A stretch of 64,000 nucleotides of DNA from Polyangium jinanense (GTDB taxonomy: Bacteria; Myxococcota; Polyangia; Polyangiales; Polyangiaceae), in assembly GCF_028435365.1 (NCBI RefSeq), contig NZ_JAGTJJ010000040.1:1-64000 (forward strand). The letters run 5' to 3'. Position 1 is the first letter of the stretch; each line of letters starts with the position of its first letter. The notes under the pieces were generated by a model. That model was not told where the DNA came from and did no database searches. It saw only the letters and a program-made list of their open reading frames with translations. Below, one piece after another: positions 1 to 9,067 of this stretch. The translations under genes and the position numbers were made by a program.

Positions 1-3000
1 GCGGTGCAGCTCGACGAGCTCGGGCTGGTCGTGGCCACGGCGGTCATGGGCAAGGTCGGCGCGGCAGAAGGGGACACGCTCGCGGAGCCGACCACCACGT
101 TCGAGTACGACCTCGAGCGGTGGTGCAAGGACAAGAAGCCGAACGTCGTCCGCGCCGCGGCGCGCGAGCGGCACGGGGATCCCGCCACGCCCTGGCAGCA
201 CAGCTACACGTACCTCGACGGGCTCGGGCGCGAGGTCATGAAGAAGGTCCGCGCCGAGGCCGGGCCGGCACCGAAGCGGGACCAGAACGGCCTCCTGGTC
301 AAGGACGCGCAGGGGCAGCTCATCCTCGAAAACACGACCGTCCGCTGGGTGGGGACAGGACGAACCGTGTTCGACAACAAGGGCAACGCGGTCAAGAAGT
401 ACGAGCCCTTCTTCAGCGCGACGCACGAGTACGAGGACGAGAAGGAGCTCGTCGAGTGGGGCTTGACGCCCATCCTCCGGTACGACCCCCTCGGGCGCCT
501 CGTCAGGACCGATCACCCGAACGGCACGTTCTCCCGTGTGGAGTTCACGCCCTGGAGGCAGACGAGCTGGGACGAGAACGACACGGTGCTGGACAGCGCG
601 TGGTATGCGGCCCGGCAGGCTGGCGCCTTGCCCTCACCGTCGGCCCAGGAGCAGCGCGCCGCCCTGCTCGCCGCCAAGCACGCCGGCACCCCCGCGGCGC
701 TTCTCCTGGATGTCCTGGGCCGGCCGGTCGTGAAGGTCGAGGACAACGGGGCCGCGGGGAAGTACACAACCGCGACGACGCTCGACATCGAGGGCAACCC
801 GCTCGCCGTCATCGACGCCCGAGGCAACATGGCGATGGCGCAGCTCTTCGACATGCTAGGCCGGCCGCTCAGCCAGAAGAGCATCGATGCGGGTGAGCGG
901 TGGACCTTCTTCGACGTGCTCGGCAACCCAATCCGGAGCTGGGACAGCCGCGGGCATGTCGTCCGCTCGGTCTACGATGCTCTTCACCGGCGCACGGAGC
1001 TCTGGGTGCAGAAGGACGCGGGCGCCGAGGTCCTGGCGGAGAAGACGAGCTACGGCGAGGGGCAACCGAACGCGCAGGCCGCGAACCTGCGCGGAAAGGT
1101 GTACCAGGTCAGGGACGGCGCGGGCGTCGTCACGCACGTGGCTTACGACTTCAAGGGCAACCCGCTCGAGGTGCACAGGCGGCTCGCCAAGAACTACAAG
1201 GGCGACATCGACTGGTCGGCCTCGCCGGTGCTCGAGGCGGAGACGTTCGTCCAGAAGACACAATACGACGCGCTCAACAGGCCGACGAGCCTCACCACGC
1301 CGGACCAGAGCGAGATCAGGCCGAAGTACAACGAAGCGGGCCTGCTCGAGCAGGTAGAAGTGCGGCTGCGCGGGTCTGCCAACTGGACGACGTTTGTCGA
1401 TGACATCGATTGCGATGCGAAGGGGCAGCGGGAGAAGATCGTTTACGGGAATGGGGTTGTCACCGAGTACAGCTACGACCCGCTCACGTTCCGGCTGACG
1501 CGGATAAAGACGATAAGACCCTCGGACGGGGCACTTCTACAAGACCTTCGTTACAGCTACGATCCCGTCGGCAATATTGTTGAGATCGCGGATCTCGCGC
1601 AGAAGACGGTCTTCAACAACGGGCCTGTCGAGCCCGTCTGGAAGTACGAGTACGACGCCTTGTACCGGCTCAGCGAGGCGACAGGCCGCGAGCACGCCGG
1701 CCAGAACGTGGACATCCAGCAGGACGACGGCGGCTTCCCCCTGCTGAATGTACCGCACCCGAACGACCCGCTGGCGCTCCGGAACTACACCGAGCGCTAC
1801 CAGTACGACGCGGTTGGCAACATCGAGAAGATGATCCACGAGGTCGTGGGCCTCTCGGGGAGCTGGACACGCCGCTACGACGTCGCGCCGGAGAACAACC
1901 GGCTGCTCCGCACGAGCCAACCCGGCGACGCCGACGGGGACTTCTCGGCGAAGTACGGCCACGACGCCCACGGGAACATGACCTCGATGCCGCACCTGCC
2001 GAGCATCGGATGGGACTTCAAGGACCAGACGCGCGAGGTCGATAAGGGCGGCGGCGGCAAGGTGTACTTCACGTACGACGCCGCAGGGCAGCGCGTCCGG
2101 AAGGTCTGGGAGCACAACGGGATCGTCGAGGAGCGAATCTACCTCGGGGGCTTCGAGATCTACCGGAGGAGCGAGGCGGGCTCGCTGGTCCTCGAGCGCG
2201 AGACGCTCCATGTGATGGACGGGGCCCAACGCATCGCCCTGGCCGAGACGAAGACCGTAGACACCTCGGTGCCGAACCTCGTTGTGTCGTCGCGCGTGCG
2301 CTACCAACTCGGCAACCACCTCGGCTCGGCCGCGCTCGAGCTCGACGAGGCCGGCCTGGTGATCTCCTACGAGGAGTACCACCCGTACGGGACGACGGCC
2401 TTCCACGCGGCGGCGGCCGGCGTGGAGGTCAGCGCGAAGCGGTACAGATACACGGGCAAGGAGCGGGACGAGGAGACGGGCCTCTACTACCACGGGGCGA
2501 GGTACTACGCGCCGTGGCTCGGGCGGTGGACGAGTGCGGATCCGGCGGGGTTGGTGGATGGGCCGAACCTGTATGCGTATGGCCGGAATAACCCCCTCCG
2601 CTTTGTTGATCCGGATGGGCGCCAGGCGCTTGTCAAGCAGACAATGGTACGTCCTCCTCGGACGCCCGCTGATGTGCAGGCGGAGCATCGGGCGCAGCAG
2701 GTGCAGCGCCCACCGCCACCAACACCTCCACAGAAAAACGAGACGCCTGCCCCTGCACCAACCCCAGCTCCGGCAGCAGCCGACAAGAACAGGGTGCCAG
2801 AGGAGCTCCTGAAGGCCGTGGACGAAGGCAAGGTCAGAGCCAAGGCACCATTCCTGACGAAGGAATCGGAGTCGTTCGTCGCAAGGTACTTTCTGTACGC
2901 GGTTGACGAACTGCAGAAACGAGGAATTCCGCGACGCAATGCTGTGCTCTTGCTGGCTCAAGCAGGGTTGGAGACCAGCTATGCCCGCAAGACGATAGAG

Positions 3001-3507
3001 GAACCTGGGAAGGAGCCGCGAAGGAATCCAAACGCAGAAGAGGGGGTCAATAACTTCCTTTCCTTGCAACCGACGCCGCCACAACGCATGGAGCTGGTCG
3101 AGCGCGGCATCACCATCAAGTGGGAGGACCGCGGCAACGCCGGGGCGCCTTCTACAACCCCGGTCCCTCAATTCAAGAGCATACGCGAGTCGATCGCGGC
3201 GCAACTAGATATCGCATACCGCATCGGCCACGAGGTTCCCGAACGGCATCCTGAGCCGCAAGTCCGGCTCGGAAAAGACATCGTGCGGGAAGGCGCCACG
3301 GCAGAGAGCTACGCGCAGGCAGCAGTGGGCTACTCACAGCAACCCTACATGCCCGCGGACCCGAAGGCTCACAACTTCGTCAAGGAGCACAACAGGGTGT
3401 TACCCGTTGTTATACGCATGCTGGAGAGCTTGCCAGATGGCACCAGTGCAGAAACGAAAGCATGGGCGATGCAGCTCGTCGCAGAGCTACGTGCACCGAG
3501 AAGGTAA
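1..3507 (+). CDS. Rhs-repeat protein with GH73-like C-terminal tip (5' partial)
   Basis: The frame is open from the first base, so the gene starts outside the window; about 1168 residues are visible. YD/Rhs repeats (for example YDPLGRL, YDAVGNI, YDALYRL) run to about residue 760. The Rhs core follows, with YHPYG near 792, TGKERDEETGLYYHGARYY, and DPDGR near 869. The variable C-terminus of about 295 residues has a Pro-rich linker (about 895-935), then a segment with AVLLLAQAGLETSYA (candidate catalytic Glu near 990), NNFLSLQ, and a late GYSQQPYMPADPKA motif. This order resembles GH73/FlgJ-type glucosaminidases, so the tip is probably a peptidoglycan-cleaving toxin. Rhs cores encapsulate such tips and are delivered by contact or type VI systems. 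Family identity of the core is firm; the toxin assignment is motif-based inference. The gene ends 1 bp before a lipoprotein gene. Confidence 0.9.
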   Translation, partial: AVQLDELGLVVATAVMGKVGAAEGDTLAEPTTTFEYDLERWCKDKKPNVVRAAARERHGDPATPWQHSYTYLDGLGREVMKKVRAEAGPAPKRDQNGLLVKDAQGQLILENTTVRWVGTGRTVFDNKGNAVKKYEPFFSATHEYEDEKELVEWGLTPILRYDPLGRLVRTDHPNGTFSRVEFTPWRQTSWDENDTVLDSAWYAARQAGALPSPSAQEQRAALLAAKHAGTPAALLLDVLGRPVVKVEDNGAAGKYTTATTLDIEGNPLAVIDARGNMAMAQLFDMLGRPLSQKSIDAGERWTFFDVLGNPIRSWDSRGHVVRSVYDALHRRTELWVQKDAGAEVLAEKTSYGEGQPNAQAANLRGKVYQVRDGAGVVTHVAYDFKGNPLEVHRRLAKNYKGDIDWSASPVLEAETFVQKTQYDALNRPTSLTTPDQSEIRPKYNEAGLLEQVEVRLRGSANWTTFVDDIDCDAKGQREKIVYGNGVVTEYSYDPLTFRLTRIKTIRPSDGALLQDLRYSYDPVGNIVEIADLAQKTVFNNGPVEPVWKYEYDALYRLSEATGREHAGQNVDIQQDDGGFPLLNVPHPNDPLALRNYTERYQYDAVGNIEKMIHEVVGLSGSWTRRYDVAPENNRLLRTSQPGDADGDFSAKYGHDAHGNMTSMPHLPSIGWDFKDQTREVDKGGGGKVYFTYDAAGQRVRKVWEHNGIVEERIYLGGFEIYRRSEAGSLVLERETLHVMDGAQRIALAETKTVDTSVPNLVVSSRVRYQLGNHLGSAALELDEAGLVISYEEYHPYGTTAFHAAAAGVEVSAKRYRYTGKERDEETGLYYHGARYYAPWLGRWTSADPAGLVDGPNLYAYGRNNPLRFVDPDGRQALVKQTMVRPPRTPADVQAEHRAQQVQRPPPPTPPQKNETPAPAPTPAPAAADKNRVPEELLKAVDEGKVRAKAPFLTKESESFVARYFLYAVDELQKRGIPRRNAVLLLAQAGLETSYARKTIEEPGKEPRRNPNAEEGVNNFLSLQPTPPQRMELVERGITIKWEDRGNAGAPSTTPVPQFKSIRESIAAQLDIAYRIGHEVPERHPEPQVRLGKDIVREGATAESYAQAAVGYSQQPYMPADPKAHNFVKEHNRVLPVVIRMLESLPDGTSAETKAWAMQLVAELRAPRR

Positions 3508-3508
3508 T

Positions 3509-4369
3509 ATGCGCCTCATGGTCGGTTGGGCAAGCCGCACGCGGGAGCTAGGAACTCGTGGGCTGCTTCTTTCAGCATTGTTGTGTTCTTCCTGCGCCCC
3601 CCGATGTGGGGCTGACACGGGGGCGACAGGGGCAGCAACTCCAGCAGAAAGTCCAGCCATTCTTCCAAGCGGCAGCGCGCGAGCTCCCCAACCAACGGAC
3701 TCCTCTGACATGGACGCGCCAAAGAAGACTCGGTCAACCAAAGGATCGAGCGAAGGTTGCCCGGACGGCATGGTCAGGGTCGAGGGTGGAACGCTGAGTA
3801 CTCGCAGAAAGGCTCCCGCTGCCATCAAAACCATCTGTGTCGACCGGATTGAGGTTACGGTACAGAGCTATGCGGAGTGTGTTGCCAAGGGTGTCTGTCA
3901 GGAGCCAGGAAGCGGAAAGGCGTGCAACTGGGGGGTGCCGGGGCGTGAGCAGCATCCGATCAACTGCGTTGACCTTGCCGGCGCCGAGAAGTACTGCAAG
4001 CAAAAAGGCGCGCGGTTGCCGGACTTCAATGAATGGGAATGGGCTGCAGAAGGAAGAGATGCTGCCACGTCCTACCCATGGGGTAACTCACCGCCTGAAG
4101 AGAACGCTTGCTGGTCAGGCACGACGAAGCGGACCAGCACATGTCCGGTCGGCTCGTTTCCCAGTGGGGACTCGCCCCAAGGTATTAGCGACCTGAGTGG
4201 GAACGTTTCAGAGTGGACGACAACAGCATTCTTGGATATGCCAGGAACGGTTCTATTGCCCGGGGGATCCTGGTGGGATAAGGACCCGGATGCGCTAAAG
4301 GCGATAGCGGCAGACCATGACGTTCCCGGACAGAAATACCATTCAATCGGCTTTCGTTGCGTAAAATAG
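3509..4369 (+). CDS. SUMF1/FGE-fold lipoprotein following the Rhs gene
   Basis: This 286-aa protein starts with ATG 3509, one base after the Rhs stop, preceded by GAGAAGG. That is a much better start than upstream in-frame codons lying inside the Rhs gene. The N-terminus is a lipoprotein-type signal (LLLSALLCSSC, Cys about 26-29). From about residue 105 it has the formylglycine-generating-enzyme/SUMF1 fold: GCPDGMVRVEGG, ICVDRIEVTVQSYAEC, RLPDFNEWEWAAEG, PWGNS, DLSGNVSEW, LPGGSW and a terminal GFRCVK. The catalytic Cys arrangement of true FGE is not visible, so it is probably a binding or structural member rather than a sulfatase-activating enzyme. Its position directly behind a polymorphic-toxin-like gene makes an immunity or accessory role possible, but this is unproven. 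Confidence 0.85.
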   Translation: MRLMVGWASRTRELGTRGLLLSALLCSSCAPRCGADTGATGAATPAESPAILPSGSARAPQPTDSSDMDAPKKTRSTKGSSEGCPDGMVRVEGGTLSTRRKAPAAIKTICVDRIEVTVQSYAECVAKGVCQEPGSGKACNWGVPGREQHPINCVDLAGAEKYCKQKGARLPDFNEWEWAAEGRDAATSYPWGNSPPEENACWSGTTKRTSTCPVGSFPSGDSPQGISDLSGNVSEWTTTAFLDMPGTVLLPGGSWWDKDPDALKAIAADHDVPGQKYHSIGFRCVK

Positions 4370-4470
4370 GTGTAGTTCGAGGAGCATCCCGCCTCTGCAT
4401 GTCCGAGGTCACACGTAGGCCCCGGCCTCGCTCCACCCCGAGTACAATGTGGGCCGCCAAGGAGGCCCGG

Positions 4471-5295
4471 ATGAACCTTCGTTACTTCATTGCGGCGACC
4501 ACCCTCACACTTCTTCTCGCCGGCCTTGGGATCTTGCCTTCGTGCAGTAGCCCTTCCTGCGACGACGGTGGCGAGGGCTGCCCCTGTACGACAGGCCTCG
4601 AGTGCGGCAGGCCGCCCGCCTGTACAGGCTGGATCTGCGACGGCACCTGCCACAGCTTCAACGAGCGCGTGGGCTTCCGCTGCATGATGGAGTCCTGCCC
4701 AGGCCCGGACAAGTGCCCTGGCGTGTGCGATGGCGCGGGCACGTGCATCGGGTGCCTGCAGGACGTGGACTGCAAGCCGGGGCATACCTGCGAGCTCGGG
4801 AACGTGTGCTCACGGTGCGATGACGGGGTGAAGAACGGAGACGAGACCGACGTCGACTGCGGCGGTTCATGCCCGCTATGCCCAGGGACGTGCAACGTGG
4901 ATGCTGACTGCCCGGCAGGCTACTGCTGGGAGGGCCTGTGCGTCCGCTGCGATGACGAAATCCAGAATGGGGACGAAACCGGCGTCGATTGTGGGACGAT
5001 GCTTGGCCACTGCCCCCTCTGCACCGGTTACCCGTGCATGACCGACGAGCAATGCGGGACCGGGATCTGCTCGGGGAACGGTGTCTGCTGCAAAGTCACC
5101 TGCGACGGCTGCCAGCAGTGCGGCGTGGATGGGGAATGCGTTCCGAAGTACGGCCCCGTTCCTCCATGGGCGGATTGCCTTCCCGGGCAGGCTTGTGGTC
5201 TCGGGGGGACCTGCGCGTGGAAGGACGGTGATCCGTGCACGAAGAACGAGGAATGCTTTCACCTGAAGTGCGTGGACGGGATCTGCGGCTGGTAG
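4471..5295 (+). CDS. Cys-rich surface lipoprotein
   Basis: The protein has 274 residues. ATG 4471 is chosen because AAGGAGG lies just upstream (about 4459-4465) and because a lipoprotein signal follows at once (hydrophobic stretch, then ILPSC with Cys25). Upstream in-frame codons overlap the previous gene. The mature part is Cys-rich, with repeated CxDGVKNGDETDVDCGGxCPLC-type units (about 120-195), a pattern very common in secreted myxobacterial proteins. No enzymatic domain is recognisable. It is probably a surface or periplasmic protein of unknown role. It converges on the next gene with only a 10-bp gap and no obvious hairpin between. Confidence 0.8.
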   Translation: MNLRYFIAATTLTLLLAGLGILPSCSSPSCDDGGEGCPCTTGLECGRPPACTGWICDGTCHSFNERVGFRCMMESCPGPDKCPGVCDGAGTCIGCLQDVDCKPGHTCELGNVCSRCDDGVKNGDETDVDCGGSCPLCPGTCNVDADCPAGYCWEGLCVRCDDEIQNGDETGVDCGTMLGHCPLCTGYPCMTDEQCGTGICSGNGVCCKVTCDGCQQCGVDGECVPKYGPVPPWADCLPGQACGLGGTCAWKDGDPCTKNEECFHLKCVDGICGW

Positions 5296-5305
5296 CCGGT
5301 CCCCA

Positions 5306-6493
5306 TCACGGCGGCGGAGCGAGCTCGGGGACGCAACAGTAGGTGACGGGCATGCCCGTGTACGGCGCGCCGATGACCTCACCCCCGCCGGGTTCGCAGG
5401 TGCCGGTCTCGGAGAAAAGGACCTCGGCAGTTTGGCTCGCGAGCGCCGTACCTATCGGCAGGTCGACGCACTTTGGGCCCTCGCTCGAAGGGAGAATCAA
5501 GCCACCTCGCTCGGACCCGCATGCGTTATCGGCGTACACCTTGGCTTGCACCTCGCAGAATCCGCCTTGCGGTGGGCCGCAGTTGCAGGCCGAGCAAACC
5601 CTCTGCTCCTCGACCTGGATCCACCCATCGTGCCGCTCGGACCAGTCCTTCGGGCACGACAGCAACGCACCGAGCCCGTAGGCCACGCGGCACAGCCGGT
5701 ATCCCGATGGCGGAGGGAGGATGCAGATGTTCACGAGATCGCAGGCTCCGACGCTTGCGGCCACGTACTCGATCACCTTCGTCCGAACCGGAGGTGGGAG
5801 AGGCTGCCCCTCAGGTGGCATGGCCGGCTCGGCGACGCAGGGGGCGACAGTCGGTGGTTCTACGACCAACGATCGAACGCACGGCGACCCATCGCATGGG
5901 GCGCCAGCGGGGATCTGGCTCGATGAGGAACAGCTACCGTTCCAACCTGCCGGAGGATCGAACGAGGTGACCGTGGACGAAGAAACATCTTGACAGGAAG
6001 TTGAATGGACGTTCCACGAGGTTGGCGCGACGCACCCAGTGGCCGGTACCGCGCATGAGCACGTCGGACACGTCGGCTCGGCGAAGACCACGTCCACCCA
6101 GCTCTCGTACCGTTCCGCAGGAAGAGGCGGAGGGGGCGGATCCGTCTCCTTGCCCATCCACACGTACGAGGGGACGTAGTCGAACCCGCCTCCACCCGGC
6201 GTGATGCACTGGGCATGATCGGGGCACGCCGATCCTGGACCTCCATCATCCTCGCCCGCATCGACATCGTCGCCAGCATCCGCGTCGGCATTCACGTTGA
6301 CGTCATCCCCAGCATCAGGCGGACACGCGTACCTCTCTCCTGGCGGCCCGCAGCAGAGGACCTCTTCGTCGGCGTCGTTGTAACAGATCGTGTAGCCCTC
6401 GATCTTCCCGTCGCAGCTCTCTGCGTCGCATGCAGCGAGGCAGAACGCGATCACCATGCCGAGGTACGATGCGGAGGTCTTGAACGCACGCAC
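5306..6493 (-). CDS. Cys-rich lipoprotein, function unknown
   Basis: This 395-aa protein begins with a lipoprotein signal (FCLAAC, Cys22). An Asp-rich low-complexity stretch follows at about 60-85 (DAGDDVNVNADADAGDDVDAG), then many scattered cysteine pairs, including CPTCSC, CSACNCGPP and a C-terminal VTYCCVPE. The Asp-rich linker could bind calcium or simply act as a spacer. I do not recognise a named family. The protein is Pro- and Cys-rich and probably sits outside the cytoplasmic membrane. The 152 bp between its start and the next gene contain no other gene that I can support. Confidence 0.75.
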   Translation of the reverse strand: MRAFKTSASYLGMVIAFCLAACDAESCDGKIEGYTICYNDADEEVLCCGPPGERYACPPDAGDDVNVNADADAGDDVDAGEDDGGPGSACPDHAQCITPGGGGFDYVPSYVWMGKETDPPPPPLPAERYESWVDVVFAEPTCPTCSCAVPATGCVAPTSWNVHSTSCQDVSSSTVTSFDPPAGWNGSCSSSSQIPAGAPCDGSPCVRSLVVEPPTVAPCVAEPAMPPEGQPLPPPVRTKVIEYVAASVGACDLVNICILPPPSGYRLCRVAYGLGALLSCPKDWSERHDGWIQVEEQRVCSACNCGPPQGGFCEVQAKVYADNACGSERGGLILPSSEGPKCVDLPIGTALASQTAEVLFSETGTCEPGGGEVIGAPYTGMPVTYCCVPELAPPP

Positions 6494-6645
6494 GCCGTAA
6501 AGGCTAGTCCTCGAATACGGGCACCGTCAACGTTTGGACCCGAGGGACAAACCGGCGCCGTGCACTGTCGCGTTCCACCAACGCTTGCACCTCTCGCGCT
6601 CCCCGGCCAAACTCTGCGCTGGGGACAAACTAGGTCTCTCAGGTC

Positions 6646-7722
6646 ATGCGCGACGCCTCTTCACGCCCATGCAAGGCGCGACGCCTTCTGCTCGTCGCGG
6701 CCCTGCTCTGCGGCACCTCGGTAGCGGCGGCGCAGCCATCCCAGGTGCTGCCGTGGCGCCTCGACTACGCCCCTGGTCCTGACGCCCCGAAGAACTGCCC
6801 GGACAAAAGCTACATCAAGGCCGCCCTCGCCACGAAGCTCAAGGGCCACGACCCCTTCACCGACGACGCGCCGCGCTCCATCTCCGTGAAGCTGGTGCTC
6901 ACGCCCCAGCGGATCGAAGCGCACATCGAGGCGCGCGACGAGAACGGAGAGGTTGTCGCCAACCACGTTACCCAGGCGGAATCCTGGCGCTGCGACCAGC
7001 TCGCTGACCGTACCGTCTTCTACTTGCGCGACATCATCGACCCTCTGAAGATCCCGCCCGCGACGTCGGCGCAGTCGAGTTCGTCTGCGACGCCCGCGCC
7101 ATCCGCGCCTTCATCAGCCACTCTGCCCCCAGTTCCCCCTACTCGTGCTCGCGTCGAGCCGTTTCAACCTGCCGCAGGCCCCTCGGCACCCAAGGCCGCG
7201 GCGCGCTCGGAAGGGCTGCCGCAGCTAGCCGTCTACGCGAACATGGGGGCTGCCTGGTGGAGTACCCCTGAGACCGCCTTGAGCCTCGCGGCGGGCATGG
7301 AGGCGCGGTGGAAGTGGCTCTCCATCGGCGTCGAGTGGAAGTACGACTATGCCTGGGCTTTGCCGACGAAGCTCGCTGTGGACGCTGAACGCGCGGGCGT
7401 GGCCGCGCTGGCATGCGGACGCCACGTACTCTTTCCTCCCCGGGTCTCCGCCCGCGCATGTGTCTTCGGCGATGTCGCACTGCTGTCGCTCGACGCCCAG
7501 AGAATCAAGCTCGTCAACGATGATGACCTTGTACTCGATTTCGGCGCGCGCCTCGGCGGAGAGTTCAGGCTTGCTCGCTTCTTGAGCCTCCAGCTACACG
7601 GGGACATCGCCTACGCGGCCCGTCGTCCAGTGTTCATCGTTGACGGCGAGGAATTCTGGCGGTCTCCCCGTCTCACTGGCGCTGTCCGGGTCGGCGTGGT
7701 TGTTCCCTTCGACATCCGGTGA
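6646..7722 (+). CDS. Exported protein with probable C-terminal beta-barrel, upstream of sigma factor gene
   Basis: The protein has 358 residues. A signal peptide (LLLVAALLCGTSVAAAQP, cleavage about 29) is followed by a domain of about 110 residues containing CPDKSYIKAALATKL and two cysteines (near 46 and 117). A Ser/Pro/Ala-rich linker runs from about 140 to 190. The C-terminal half has alternating hydrophobic strands (LAVYANMGAAWW, LSIGVEWKYDY, LDFGARLGGEFR, LQLHGDIAYAA, GAVRVGVVVPF) as in small outer-membrane barrels. Its gene is 69 bp upstream of the sigma factor gene and on the same strand. Localisation to the envelope is well supported; a role as a sensor or target of that sigma factor is inference. 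Confidence 0.7.
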   Translation: MRDASSRPCKARRLLLVAALLCGTSVAAAQPSQVLPWRLDYAPGPDAPKNCPDKSYIKAALATKLKGHDPFTDDAPRSISVKLVLTPQRIEAHIEARDENGEVVANHVTQAESWRCDQLADRTVFYLRDIIDPLKIPPATSAQSSSSATPAPSAPSSATLPPVPPTRARVEPFQPAAGPSAPKAAARSEGLPQLAVYANMGAAWWSTPETALSLAAGMEARWKWLSIGVEWKYDYAWALPTKLAVDAERAGVAALACGRHVLFPPRVSARACVFGDVALLSLDAQRIKLVNDDDLVLDFGARLGGEFRLARFLSLQLHGDIAYAARRPVFIVDGEEFWRSPRLTGAVRVGVVVPFDIR

Positions 7723-7754
7723 AGGAGCCTTCGAGCAGGAGGCCGTACGATTTA

Positions 7755-7785
7755 TTGGACGGGTCGCCCGTCTCGGCGCGTGTTT
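7755..7785 (+). promoter_or_regulatory. Candidate ECF-type promoter of the sigma factor gene
   Basis: TTGGAC (7755-7760) and CGTGTTT (7779-7785) are separated by 18 bp. Almost the same element recurs at 9068-9097 (17-bp spacer), and the two copies also share the GGGTC that follows TTGGAC. Shared long-range identity at two intergenic sites suggests one sigma factor reads both. The -10-like box would place the transcript start near 7792, where an in-frame GTG lies, so a leaderless mRNA is possible. This is sequence inference only. Confidence 0.5.
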
Positions 7786-7791
7786 GTAGTC

Positions 7792-9036
7792 GTGCGCCTC
7801 CTCCTCCCATTCCTGCATCACGCCAGCGACGCCTTTCTCCGCTTCTACGCGACGCACCTCCTGACCGTTCTAGGGCTCCTGGCGCGGATGGGCGTGCGCC
7901 CGGCGGATGTCGACGACCTCGCGCAGGTCGTCTTCGTGAAGGTCTACAAGAACTTCGACAAGGTCCCGTCCGCGGGGGTCGATGACTGGCTCAAGATGAT
8001 CTGCCAGCAGCAGGCGGCGGAGCACTATCGCCTCCACCGTCACCGCTTCGAGACCCCCGAGGCAGACGTCGGCGTGGACGTGCCCAGCGACGAGAACCCG
8101 CACGAGCGCTTCGAGCATCACGAGCTCGATCAGGTCGTCAAACGCGTGCTCCAGACCATGGACGCGGAGCTCGTCGACGTACTCGTCAGGGCCGAGTTCA
8201 ACGGGGAGTCGCTGCCGCAGATCGCCGCGGCGCTCGGGGTCTCGCGCAACACCGCGCAGGCCAGGCTCGTCGAGGCCAAGGACGTCTTCCGGCGCAGGGT
8301 GACTAAGCTGTTCGGCCGGGACTTCACGCCGTTCATGGTGCTGCCTTTCAGCCTCGATACCGTCTTCCGGCCCCAGGACCTCACGCCCGACTTCATCGAG
8401 AAGGCGCGGCACGAGGTCTGGCGCGGCGTCGCCCGCGAGCTCGGCTTCAACGAGGCGCTTCCTCCCATCCTGGCGCCGAGCCCGTCGCCGCCCTCCGAGC
8501 CGCCGGCTTCGGGCGAGCGGCTCATCCAAGCAGTCGCGCCCCGGGGTTCTTCGCCTGCCGCTCGAGCCACCGCGAAGGCGGTGCTCGAGTTCATCAAGCA
8601 CCCGCTCTTCCTGGTCGGTCTCGGCGCCCTGGGCGGGGGTGGCGCGGTCGCCCTCTGGCCGCACGACGCACCGCCCGCTGCGCTTCATGCAGTGCCGATG
8701 GTGCTCTCCGTCGTGGTTGACGAGGGCGGGCGGGGTGAGAGCTCCTCTGTTGTCGTCGCGCCTGCGCCCACCCCCGGACCGAGCCCGACCGTGATTGTCG
8801 TCGCGCACCCGCGTCCCCCTGCCGGCCCTGTGCCACTCAACGACCTGGAGACGACAAACCTCGAACAAGCCCGGGAGATGCTCTCGCGCGGGCAGTTCGC
8901 CGAGGCGCTCTTCACGCTGCGGCAGCATGAACGGGACTACCGGGACAGTCATCACGCAGCGGTCCGGAAAAAGTACATCGCCGCGGCGCTCGAGGGCCTG
9001 CGGCAGAACGAACAGAAGAGCGGCACCACGCCCTGA
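7792..9036 (+). CDS. Sigma-70-family (ECF-like) factor with C-terminal membrane segment and helical repeat
   Basis: About 414 residues from GTG 7792. A GTG at 7780 is in frame but lies inside the putative -10 box, so 7792 is preferred; neither start has a clear Shine-Dalgarno sequence. Region 2 is seen as DAFLRFYATHLL, ADVDDLAQVVFVKVYKNFDKV and VDDWLKMICQQQAAEHYR. Region 4 is seen as VDVLVRAEFNGESLPQIAAALGVSRNTAQARL (about 130-165). A Pro/Ser-rich stretch follows, then one hydrophobic segment (LFLVGLGALGGGGAVALW, about 270-288), another Pro-rich linker, and a C-terminal helical pair (LEQAREMLSRGQFAEALFTLRQHERDY) resembling a TPR. This suggests a built-in membrane anchor or anti-sigma-like tail, so activity may be controlled at the membrane. 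The sigma identity is firm; the tail's role is inference. Confidence 0.85.
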   Translation: MRLLLPFLHHASDAFLRFYATHLLTVLGLLARMGVRPADVDDLAQVVFVKVYKNFDKVPSAGVDDWLKMICQQQAAEHYRLHRHRFETPEADVGVDVPSDENPHERFEHHELDQVVKRVLQTMDAELVDVLVRAEFNGESLPQIAAALGVSRNTAQARLVEAKDVFRRRVTKLFGRDFTPFMVLPFSLDTVFRPQDLTPDFIEKARHEVWRGVARELGFNEALPPILAPSPSPPSEPPASGERLIQAVAPRGSSPAARATAKAVLEFIKHPLFLVGLGALGGGGAVALWPHDAPPAALHAVPMVLSVVVDEGGRGESSSVVVAPAPTPGPSPTVIVVAHPRPPAGPVPLNDLETTNLEQAREMLSRGQFAEALFTLRQHERDYRDSHHAAVRKKYIAAALEGLRQNEQKSGTTP

Positions 9037-9067
9037 CCAGCCTCTTGCACGGGGGCGTGCATTTTCC

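Noticed and set aside
1537..3204. A 555-codon minus-strand frame opposite the Rhs gene
   Set aside because: It is a shadow of the Rhs coding frame, with no start signal and no recognisable domain.
6534..6565. Third copy of the sigma-factor promoter before the 6646 gene
   Set aside because: TTGGAC is present, but the -10 part is CGTGCAC with a 19-bp spacer and the GGGTC extension is missing; too weak.
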